From Rugosimonospora acidiphila (GTDB lineage Bacteria; Actinomycetota; Actinomycetes; Mycobacteriales; Micromonosporaceae), in assembly GCF_039543385.1 (NCBI RefSeq), contig NZ_BAABJQ010000026.1, positions 1 through 64,000 of the forward strand: a stretch of 64,000 nucleotides of DNA. The letters are read 5' to 3'. Position numbers and translations under genes: made by a program. Of the stretch, positions 26,088 through 32,811 are shown piece after piece. Every line of letters starts with the position of its first letter. Within the stretch, counting starts at the first letter, position 1. The notes beneath the pieces were generated by a model, which saw only the letters and a list, made by a program, of their open reading frames with translations, searched no databases and had not been told where the DNA came from.

Positions 26088-26138
26088 TAAAAATGATCTT
26101 CATCTGATCGCCGCCGCCCGACTGGAGCTAAGATCATT
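26088..26138. promoter_or_regulatory. AT-rich inverted repeat with Zur-box-like sequence
   Basis: TAAAAATGATCTTCA at 26088-26102 matches 13 of 15 positions of the actinobacterial Zur-box form TGAAAATGATTTTCA. A 9-bp arm of it (AATGATCTT) recurs inverted as AAGATCATT at 26130-26138. It lies downstream of rpmJ2 and upstream of the P450 remnant, so its target is unclear. A motif match only. Confidence 0.4.
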
Positions 26139-26468
26139 AACGTCAGGACGGCGCTAGCCGGCGTGGATCGTGCCCGAGGAGTCGTGGGACCGCGACGTAC
26201 CGCTGCCAGGTGAAGTAGACCCTCTCCCCGCCGTCCTGCGGCCGGCGCCCGTACGCGCACGACTCACCGCGGTCCCGCTGATGTCTCACCGGAACCGCCA
26301 GCCTGTCGCGCCCGTGCGCGGTCGGCCGTGCCCCGGCCGGGCCCCCTTTCCGGCCACCGGGCGACCATCCCCACCCCGCGACAAGCGCGGCCGACAGGTC
26401 ATTGCCTGCCGGCCGGAGCGCGGCGCACCGGCCGCCGGCCGGGTACCGACAACAGGAGCACAGCGCAC

Positions 26469-26643
26469 ATGAGACCGCCGACCGTCGACTTCGATCCGTT
26501 CAGCCCCGAGGTCAAGGGGCCCTGATGAAGTCGCTCGCGGCGGCCGGCGTCACCGGCGTGCGCCAGGCGGGCGACCTCGAACTCGACCGCAACAGCATGA
26601 TCCGCGGCTACACCTCGGTCCCCGTCGAGCTGCGGCACGGCTG
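26469..26643 (+). pseudogene. Cytochrome P450 remnant (both ends, centre deleted)
   Basis: ATG 26469, with AGGAG upstream, opens an 18-codon frame reading PTVDFDPFSPEV, which looks like the N-terminus of an actinobacterial P450, and stops at 26522-26524. In a shifted frame the next 38 codons (ending NSMIRGYTSVPVELRHG) look like a P450 C-terminus of the RGxxSLPV type. The haem Cys loop and all helices between are missing. The best explanation is a large internal deletion. Alternatively these are two unrelated short frames. Confidence 0.45.
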
Positions 26644-26652
26644 ACCGGCTCC

Positions 26653-26677
26653 CGGCCCACCGGGACTCGGTGGGCCG
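26653..26677 (+). terminator. 10-bp hairpin between the P450 remnant and egtD
   Basis: CGGCCCACCG pairs perfectly with CGGTGGGCCG across a 5-base loop, eight bases after the remnant's last stop. The survival of a terminator here suggests that the remnant was once a complete transcription unit. Confidence 0.6.
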
Positions 26678-26713
26678 ATTTCCGCCTCACCCATTGAGCA
26701 CCATGAGGACGAC

Positions 26714-27694
26714 ATGAATACGTACGACCTGGAGATCCACCTCAAGGACGAGGATCTGACCCGGTCGCTGCGCGCCGATGTCGCGGCCGGACTGACCGCC
26801 ACACCCAAGCGGCTGCCACCGAAATGGTTCTACGACGCGCGCGGCAGCGACCTCTTCGAGGAGATCACCCGCCTCCCCGAGTACTACCCGACCCGCACCG
26901 AACGCGCCATCCTCGCCGAACACGCCGATCAGATCGCCGAGTTGACCGGTGCGAAGACCCTGGTCGAACTCGGCTCGGGCTCGTCGGAGAAGACCCGGCT
27001 GCTGCTCGACGCCCTCACCGCGCACGGCACGCTGGGCACCTTCATACCCCTGGACGTGTCCGCGTCGGCGCTGCGGGACGCGGTCGCCCAACTGGCCACC
27101 GACTACCCCGGGCTGACCGTGCGCGGCATCGTCGCGGACTTCACCCGGCACCTCGCCGCCATCCCGCGCGGCGGCAGCCGGTTGGTGGCGTTCCTCGGCG
27201 GCACCGTCGGCAACCTGGTCCCGGCCGAACGCGCGCCGTTCCTGTCCGACCTGCGCGCCACCCTGGAGGAGGACGAGTTCCTTCTGCTCGGTACCGGCCT
27301 GGTCACCGAGCCCGCCATCGTGGTCCCCGCCTACGACGACGCGGCCGGCGTCACCGCCGACTTCAACCGCAACGTGCTGCGGGTCATCAACCGTGAGCTC
27401 GACGCCCGGTTCGACGTCGACGCGTTCGACCACGTCGCCTTGTGGGACGCCGACCAGGAGTGCATCGAGATGAGGCTGCGCGCCCGCGCCGACATGCGGG
27501 TGCCGATCCCGGGACTCGACCTCACCGTCGGGTTCAGTGCGGGGGAGGAGTTGCGCACCGAGACGTCGGCGAAGTTCCGCCGGGAGACCCTCGAACGGGA
27601 GTTGGTGGCCGCCGGCTTCGCGTTGGAGCGCTGGTGGACCGACCCGGCCGGGCTGTTCGCCGTCTCGCTCGCCCGCGCCGTACGCCGGCAGTAG
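26714..27694 (+). CDS. egtD: L-histidine N(alpha)-methyltransferase EgtD
   Basis: A 326-residue SAM-dependent enzyme that trimethylates histidine to hercynine, the first step of ergothioneine synthesis. Signatures: LPPKWFYDARGSDLFEEIT, LPEYYPTRTERAIL, LVELGSGSSEKTRLLL (SAM site), VAFLGGTVGNL and a C-terminal TSAKFRRETLERELVAAGF. ATG 26714 has GAGGAC upstream. In most actinomycetes egtD sits in an egtABCDE cluster; here no other egt gene is visible on either side. Cytosolic. Confidence 0.93.
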   Translation: MNTYDLEIHLKDEDLTRSLRADVAAGLTATPKRLPPKWFYDARGSDLFEEITRLPEYYPTRTERAILAEHADQIAELTGAKTLVELGSGSSEKTRLLLDALTAHGTLGTFIPLDVSASALRDAVAQLATDYPGLTVRGIVADFTRHLAAIPRGGSRLVAFLGGTVGNLVPAERAPFLSDLRATLEEDEFLLLGTGLVTEPAIVVPAYDDAAGVTADFNRNVLRVINRELDARFDVDAFDHVALWDADQECIEMRLRARADMRVPIPGLDLTVGFSAGEELRTETSAKFRRETLERELVAAGFALERWWTDPAGLFAVSLARAVRRQ

Positions 27695-27701
27695 GCACCG
27701 G

Positions 27702-27735
27702 CGTCGCCGGCCCGATGCGGGGCGGGCCGGCGACG
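27702..27735 (+). terminator. 13-bp perfect hairpin after egtD
   Basis: CGTCGCCGGCCCG (27702-27714) pairs fully with 27723-27735 across an 8-base loop, seven bases after the egtD stop. It also lies before the convergent GNAT gene end. Confidence 0.7.
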
Positions 27736-27770
27736 TGCCACGGCTACCCGGACCGGGCCACGCGCCGGCC

Positions 27771-28391
27771 TCAGGTCGCCGGTTGCCCGGAGAGCCATCG
27801 CTTCCGGGTGATCGCGTACTCCACCTCGCCGAGTTCGCTGCCGGGCAGCGGCTCGTCCCAGTCCAGGTGGAAGGTCCGCTCGTAGCGCAGGCCGACTGCC
27901 GCCATCGTGGCGCGGGAGGCGGCGTTGACGGCCATGGTCTCGGCGAAGATGCGGGTCAGCCCGAGGTCGGCGAACCCGTGCCGGATCAGCTCGCGCGATC
28001 CCTCGCTGGCCAGTCCCCGACGCCAGTGGCGGCGCAGGAGCCGGTACCCGAGTTCGGCCTGCCCCTGAACCGGCCCCTGGTCGGCGCGCTCCGGCGGATC
28101 GAGGACCCACCAGCCGACAAACTCCCCGGCGGCGGGCTCGGTGGCGGGCCGCGTGCCGGTGGCGGGCCGCGTGCCGAGGAACCCGGCCCAGAAGCCGAGC
28201 CCGGGGACGCGGCCGGCCGCGGCGATCCGGCGGCGGTGGGAGTCCTCGACCTCCTCGCGGGTGCGGGGCCGCCCGTTGCCCAGGTACCGCATCACCTCCG
28301 GATCGGAGTCGAGTTCGATCTCGTACGGCAGGTGCGCGTCGGACAGCGGTACGAGCCGGATCCGGTCGGTTCGCAGCGTCGCCTGTGACAT
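27771..28391 (-). CDS. GNAT-family N-acetyltransferase
   Basis: A 206-residue acyltransferase of the RimJ/RimL-like group. LRTDRIRLVPLSDAH opens the domain; AELGYRLLRRHWRRGLASEGS is the acetyl-CoA binding motif, and FAETMAVNAASRATMAAVGLRY is the conserved C-terminal part. A short Thr/Pro insertion (GTRPATGTRPATEPAAG) lies before strand 4. ATG 28391 is preferred over an in-frame start 24 codons upstream with an Arg-rich leader. Confidence 0.88.
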   Translation of the reverse strand: MSQATLRTDRIRLVPLSDAHLPYEIELDSDPEVMRYLGNGRPRTREEVEDSHRRRIAAAGRVPGLGFWAGFLGTRPATGTRPATEPAAGEFVGWWVLDPPERADQGPVQGQAELGYRLLRRHWRRGLASEGSRELIRHGFADLGLTRIFAETMAVNAASRATMAAVGLRYERTFHLDWDEPLPGSELGEVEYAITRKRWLSGQPAT

Positions 28392-28484
28392 CGGCGCATT
28401 CTCGCCCACCCGGATCGGCCGGTCACCCGGATATCCGCGCGCCGGCGCGCGGCGCCGCGCCATCGGCGGACCAGGGTGCGCCGG

Positions 28485-29063
28485 TCAGGATCGTTTGCCG
28501 GCCGGGACCCCGTCGGCGGCCACCGCCAGCAGGTCCGAGGCGCTGGCCGACAGCAGGTCGGCGAAGGCGGTCTGCTCGTCGTCCATCCACCGCCGGGTGG
28601 CCAGCCCCAGCACGGCCGAGCCCACCTCCGTGGCCAGGCGTGCCGTCTGCTCGTCGAACCCGCGGCTCAACAGGGCGCCGACGATCGTCGCGGACATCGA
28701 CGCCATCTTGATCAGCTCGCGCTCCCGCAGCGGCGGGTTGGCCGCGATGACCACCGCCCGCTCGCGCAGGAAGTCGCGCGGGCGCAGGACCTCCGGCACG
28801 GACGCGAATGCGGCCAGCAGGGTCGGCATCGCGCCGGTGCCCGCGGGCACCGCCTCGATCGCCGCCAGGAAGTGCGCCTCGAGGTCGTCGCCGGCGAACA
28901 GCACCTCCCGCTTGTCGGAGAACCAGCGGTAGAACGACCTTTCGGTCAGGTTCGCACGCTGTGCGATCTGCGCGACCGTCGTGCCGTCGTAGCCCTGCTC
29001 GCCGAACAGGGTCAGTGCGGCCCGCTCCAGCCGTCCCCGGGCGTTGCCCTCCCACCTGGCCAT
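28485..29063 (-). CDS. TetR-family transcriptional regulator
   Basis: A 192-residue repressor. The HTH (TTVAQIAQRANLTERSFYRWF followed by SDKREVLF, given in part) is unmistakable. ATG 29063 is chosen because longer readings pass through the palindromes upstream. It is divergent from the oxidoreductase gene at 29157, with two palindromes between, and should repress both genes. Confidence 0.9.
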   Translation of the reverse strand: MARWEGNARGRLERAALTLFGEQGYDGTTVAQIAQRANLTERSFYRWFSDKREVLFAGDDLEAHFLAAIEAVPAGTGAMPTLLAAFASVPEVLRPRDFLRERAVVIAANPPLRERELIKMASMSATIVGALLSRGFDEQTARLATEVGSAVLGLATRRWMDDEQTAFADLLSASASDLLAVAADGVPAGKRS

Positions 29064-29077
29064 GGCTCGAGTATAGC

Positions 29078-29093
29078 GACAGCAGATGCTGTC
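29078..29093. promoter_or_regulatory. TetR operator A
   Basis: GACAGCA-GA-TGCTGTC is a perfect 7-2-7 palindrome beginning 15 bases from the TetR ATG. Shares GACAG/CTGTC half-sites with operator B. Confidence 0.7.
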
Positions 29094-29113
29094 ATCACTC
29101 GTGCTAACGTCGG

Positions 29114-29134
29114 TGACGACAGGTTCTGTCGTCA
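29114..29134. promoter_or_regulatory. TetR operator B
   Basis: TGACGACAG-GTT-CTGTCGTCA is a perfect 9-3-9 palindrome 22 bases before the oxidoreductase start. The core half-sites match operator A, but the spacing between them is three bases shorter. Confidence 0.7.
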
Positions 29135-29156
29135 CTTCTCTGGGGAGGAGACCCCC

Positions 29157-30068
29157 GTGCGCACTCTTCGTTTCCACGAGTACGGCGACCCGGCCGAGGT
29201 TCTGCGGCTCGAGGACGCCGAGCCGCCGCGCCCCGGCCCGGGCCAGGTCCGCATCGCCGTCGAGACCTGCGGCCTGACCCCGGCGGACTGGGCGCTGTGC
29301 GGTGGCCTGTTCGCTGGAGAACTACCGCGCGGCATCGGGCTGGAGGTGTCCGGCACGGTCGACGCGGTCGGGGAGGGTGTCACCGGCGTCGAGATCGGTG
29401 ACCCGGTCCTCGGCCCGGCGCCCTTCCTCGGTCCGACCGCCGGCGCATCCGGGCAGGCCGTGCTCGACATCTGGTTCCCGCGTCCGGCGGGCCTCGACCC
29501 CGCCCACGCCGCCGCACTGCCGATGGCCGTCGAGACCGCGTACCGGGGACTGGCCGACCTCGGTGTGACCGCCGGCACGACCCTGCTGGTCAGCGGCGCC
29601 GGCACCACCGTCGGCTTCGCCGCGGTGCAGATCGCGAAACGGCTCGGCGCGGAGGTGATCGCCACCGCCGGCGAGACCTACGCCGATGCCCTGCGCGCGA
29701 CGGGCGCCGAGGTGACCGGGTACGGCGAGGGACTGGCGGACCGGGTGAAGGCACTGGCCGGCGGCCCGATCGACCTCGTGCTCGACCTGGCTCCGCGCGG
29801 CACCGCGCTGCCGGAGCTCGTGAAGACCGTCACCGCGCCCGACCGCGTACTGACGCAGAGCGACCTCGCCGGGGCCGGGAAACTGGGCGTACGCCTCAGC
29901 TCCGGCCCGATGCGCAACGACGTGCTCGGCGAGTACGCGCAGCTGGCGGCCGAGGGGCGGTTCTCGATCCCCATCGCCGCCGTCTACCCGGTGGACGACT
30001 GGCGCACCGCACTCGAGCGGAGCCGGTCCGGTCACGCCCACGGCAAGCTCGTCCTGCGGATCGGGTAG
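29157..30068 (+). CDS. Zinc-independent MDR oxidoreductase (quinone-oxidoreductase type)
   Basis: A 303-residue NADP-dependent medium-chain reductase. GLTPADWALCGG and GIGLEVSGTVDAVGEGV are in the N-terminal domain; LLVSGAGTTVGFAAVQIAKRLGAEVIATAG is the Rossmann cofactor site (quoted in overlapping parts of under 20 residues: SGAGTTVGFAAVQIAKRLG). The C-terminus GHAHGKLVLRI is typical. No zinc-binding Cys cluster is seen. GTG 29157 has GGGGAGGAG upstream. Controlled by the divergent TetR. Confidence 0.88.
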   Translation: MRTLRFHEYGDPAEVLRLEDAEPPRPGPGQVRIAVETCGLTPADWALCGGLFAGELPRGIGLEVSGTVDAVGEGVTGVEIGDPVLGPAPFLGPTAGASGQAVLDIWFPRPAGLDPAHAAALPMAVETAYRGLADLGVTAGTTLLVSGAGTTVGFAAVQIAKRLGAEVIATAGETYADALRATGAEVTGYGEGLADRVKALAGGPIDLVLDLAPRGTALPELVKTVTAPDRVLTQSDLAGAGKLGVRLSSGPMRNDVLGEYAQLAAEGRFSIPIAAVYPVDDWRTALERSRSGHAHGKLVLRIG

Positions 30069-30118
30069 TCCCCGAGGCCGCGCCGGTCCTCGCCGAGTCG
30101 CCCGAGGCGGCCGGTGGC

Positions 30119-30150
30119 CGTGGCCCCCACGTCCGGCGTGGTGGCCACGG
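30119..30150. terminator. Hairpin between convergent genes
   Basis: CCGTGGCC (30119-30126) pairs with GGCCACGG (30143-30150), and most of the bases between extend the stem with one bulge. It lies 51 bases after the oxidoreductase stop and before the convergent hypothetical gene. Confidence 0.5.
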
Positions 30151-30271
30151 TCGAAGGGTCACTCGGTGGGCGGCGCGGTGGCCGTGCGGGTCGCTTGCCG
30201 TTGAGCGGGGCCACCCGGACGCCGGGCACGCCCGATGGCCGCGCGAACTGACCCGAGGCCACCCGCGCGCG

Positions 30272-30850
30272 TCAGCAGGTGGTGCGGAAGTCAGACTTCG
30301 CGACGCGCCGCAGGTCGAACGGCGGCGGGTCGGCCGGCTGGTCGTCGGAGTGCGCTCCCTCGTCGGGGTCGATGCGCCACAGCGAGGGCCGTACGCGCAG
30401 GACGTCGCCGTGCCACTCGCCGTCGAGCGTGTCGAGGTGAACGCCGGGCTCGTGCCGGCCGACCAGGGCCGACAGCGTGAACCGGGTGCCGTGGTAGTCC
30501 TTCGTGTCCCCGTCCAGCCGGTACGGCATGTCGTAGGCGGTGCCGCACAGGTGCGCATCGCCCTCGATCTTCGAGCAGTCTTCGCAGTCGCCGCCGCGGT
30601 AGTGCAGGTGCAGGCTGACGTGCCGGACGTCGCCCGGCGCGAACGCGGCGTCCCCCGCCCAGTAGCCGATCAGCGCCCGATGCCCGAGCAACGTCACCGA
30701 CCAGGGGTCGAAGACCGCCCGTGCGGTATTGGTGAAAATCACGATGAGCGCGATCACGCCGATCATCGAGGCGAGGCTCCACCAGAATCCCCGCCGCCTG
30801 CGTGATGGGCGGGTGACGACCGGAGCGGTTCCGGTAATTCGATCATCCAC
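30272..30850 (-). CDS. Hypothetical membrane-anchored protein
   Basis: A 192-residue protein with one N-terminal membrane helix (WWSLASMIGVIALIVIFTN) after an Arg-rich segment, so the remaining 145 residues should be outside the cell. That part has a Cys-bearing stretch (GGDCEDCSKIEGDAHLCG) and ends in Cys, so disulfides are likely. The family is not recognised. An enclosing GTG start would add nothing. Confidence 0.6.
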   Translation of the reverse strand: MDDRITGTAPVVTRPSRRRRGFWWSLASMIGVIALIVIFTNTARAVFDPWSVTLLGHRALIGYWAGDAAFAPGDVRHVSLHLHYRGGDCEDCSKIEGDAHLCGTAYDMPYRLDGDTKDYHGTRFTLSALVGRHEPGVHLDTLDGEWHGDVLRVRPSLWRIDPDEGAHSDDQPADPPPFDLRRVAKSDFRTTC

Positions 30851-31263
30851 GGCCGCAAGGTAACCCAGCCGGTCAACGCGCCGGCCACGCGCCGGTTCGG
30901 CTCAGTGGCCAGGGGAGAGGGCGCCGCGTTCACACGGGATCGGGCGGTTGGCCGGATGCCGTTCGCCGTGATGTGGCCGAAACTTCGGCCACGTCCCGCG
31001 CTCGGTCCATCGGCGCCCGCGCTTCGCGCACCGCGGCAAGCTCCACATTGGACACAAGACGGGCAACGGTCCACGGGAGCGATACCACCACGCGGGCGAG
31101 AATCTGATCGGCAGAAAACTCGCCCGCGCGGCCCGTACAATGCCCGCCACTCATTTCTCGGCCGTTGCCCGATTCCGTGACGGAGTCACGACAGTTTTCT
31201 GGGGAAATACCGTCACTCGCCACAGCGAACGGGCATCGGGGCCGCGAAATGAGAAATCCGACA
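30851..31263. other. 413-bp intergenic region with palindromes
   Basis: Lower in GC than its surroundings. It contains a near-perfect 20-bp palindrome at 30973-30992 (9-bp arms GTGGCCGAA and TTCGGCCAC) and GTGAC-GGA-GTCAC at 31177-31189. Short frames on both strands lack ribosome sites and recognisable content. It may be a decayed gene or a regulatory region. Confidence 0.45.
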
Positions 31264-31632
31264 CTACCCTATGCAGATTGCGATCGGTGTGATGCTCTGC
31301 GCCGTGGTCCCCTTATTGGTCCCACGAATCGTCCAGCCGTTGCCCGACGCGTAAGAGTCCGTGAAGAAGATGTCGAACCCGGAGGTCTGGCCGCCTCCGC
31401 CGGTGATGATCTTTCCGGCGGGGCAGGCGACGGTCGCGAGCCCGTTTCCGCCCGGCGCCACCGAGACCGCCGCTCCGGCGGTCGAGGTCTGTGGAGCGGC
31501 CATCGGCCGGACTTTCGTGCTGGTGCTGGGCGCCTTGTCGGCGGCGCTGGCCCCGGTCAGGGGCGCGGCCAGCAGGAGGCCGCTGATCAGAACCGCGGCG
31601 GCGCCGGTGACGTACAGCTTCTTGTTGTTCAT
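31264..31632 (-). CDS. Small secreted protein
   Basis: A 122-residue exported protein. MNNKKLYVTGAAAVLISGLL and the following LAAPLTGASA form a signal peptide cleaved near residue 31. The mature part is Ser/Thr/Gly-rich, contains two Cys (VACPAGK and AICIG at the end) that could pair, and has GWTIRGTNKGTT near the C-terminus. No family is recognised. GGAG precedes the ATG. Confidence 0.7.
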   Translation of the reverse strand: MNNKKLYVTGAAAVLISGLLLAAPLTGASAADKAPSTSTKVRPMAAPQTSTAGAAVSVAPGGNGLATVACPAGKIITGGGGQTSGFDIFFTDSYASGNGWTIRGTNKGTTAQSITPIAICIG

Positions 31633-32016
31633 GCCTGATTCTCCAATCGCCCAATGGGCTGTGGGATCGATCGACCAAATGGCCGCCATCAGGCTGACCG
31701 GGCACTCGCGATCCTGTCCACCCGTTGTTGCGCTAATTCCACATGGGGCAATTTAGCGGTGGCGATGACGATAGCGTGACAGGGCACTCTCATCGAATTC
31801 CGGGCCCTCGGCCGATGCTTTTTTGAAGTGATTCGTATTCATGACCCGCCGGTCCGGGTGTTTGAATGCCGACATCAAATTGCCCTGCTAATGACACTAC
31901 CGCGCCGGCGCGTCCGTGGCGCGCAGAGCGGCCGGGCCGGATTCGGGCCGCGGCGCGGCGCCGCGCGGGCCTATCGTCTCCGGTGACGGAGCCCTGGTAC
32001 GGGAAGGCGAGGCGCC
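31633..32016. other. 384-bp divergent intergenic region
   Basis: It separates the secreted protein gene and the hydrolase at 32017. It is locally AT-richer (31740-31880), as expected for promoters. I could not assign a -10/-35 pair with confidence and see no gene. Confidence 0.5.
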
Positions 32017-32811
32017 GTGGCACTCGACGGGCGGGCACCGGTCAGGCACGGCACCGACCTGTGGCACGAGAGCGGCGGAGCGGGCGGCCCGACGCTGCTG
32101 TTACTGCACGGACTCGGTGGCACGGGCGGCGTGTGGTCGCCGGTGCTGGGGCACGTCCGCGCCGGCTGGCCCGGTCGCTGGGTGGTCTGCGACCTGCCCG
32201 GCCACGGCGACTCCGGTTGGCCCCCGGTCGCCTCGTTCGGCCGGTACGCCGCCGACGTGGCCGATCTCGTCCGCGACAGCGGTGACGTGGTGGCAGTCGG
32301 GCACTCCCTCGGCGGCGTCGTGGCGCTGCTGCTGGGCACGGGGTGGTTCGGCGTACCGGTGTCCCGGGTGGTGGGCATCGGCATCAAGGTGAGCTGGACC
32401 GAGCAGGATCTCGCGCTGACCCGGCGGCGCGCGCTCAAGCCGGTCGAGTACTTCGCGACCGAGGAGCAGGCCCTGGACCGGCTGTGCAAGGTGGCCGGCC
32501 TCCCGCTCGGTACGCCGGCCGGAAGCGACCTCGTGGCGCGCGGCATCGTCCGCGAGGCGGAGGGGTTCCGGCTCGGCATGGACCCGGCGGCCAACCCGAT
32601 TCCGCGTGCGGCCCAGCCGCGGTGGCTCATCTCCGACGTGGTCGCCGCGAACCGCGCCGCGATCCGGCTGGCGCGCGGCGCCGAGGACCCGATCGTCACG
32701 CTCGAGGAACTGCGCGCCCTGGACGCGGGTGCCCTCGACATCCCCTGCGCCGGCCACAGCCCGCACGTCGAGCGCCCCGAGGCGGTCTACCGCCTCATCG
32801 CCGAGGGCTGA
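32017..32811 (+). CDS. Alpha/beta hydrolase
   Basis: A 264-residue alpha/beta-hydrolase-fold enzyme. LLLLHGLGGTGGVW supplies the oxyanion loop, VVAVGHSLGGVVALLL the nucleophile Ser, and CAGHSPHVERPE the catalytic His near the end. GTG 32017 starts after GGCGAGGC. Substrate unknown. It lies 60 bp before the interrupted dehydrogenase in the same direction. Confidence 0.87.
   Translation: MALDGRAPVRHGTDLWHESGGAGGPTLLLLHGLGGTGGVWSPVLGHVRAGWPGRWVVCDLPGHGDSGWPPVASFGRYAADVADLVRDSGDVVAVGHSLGGVVALLLGTGWFGVPVSRVVGIGIKVSWTEQDLALTRRRALKPVEYFATEEQALDRLCKVAGLPLGTPAGSDLVARGIVREAEGFRLGMDPAANPIPRAAQPRWLISDVVAANRAAIRLARGAEDPIVTLEELRALDAGALDIPCAGHSPHVERPEAVYRLIAEG

Larger units (their letters stand above)
25985..26468. 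other. 484-bp region between rpmJ2 and the P450 remnant
   Basis: It holds the hairpin at 26011-26060 and the AT-rich inverted repeat at 26088-26138. The remaining 330 bp contain an open frame (26170-26472) with no ribosome site and Pro/Arg-rich composition typical of a chance frame in GC-rich DNA. I see no gene there. Confidence 0.5.

Noticed and set aside
26170..26472. 100-codon frame between rpmJ2 and the P450 remnant
   Set aside because: Pro/Arg-rich, no ribosome site, and overlaps the start of the better-supported 26469 frame.
30902..31180. Overlapping 80-90-codon frames on both strands
   Set aside because: Neither has a ribosome site or protein-like composition, and they overlap each other almost completely.
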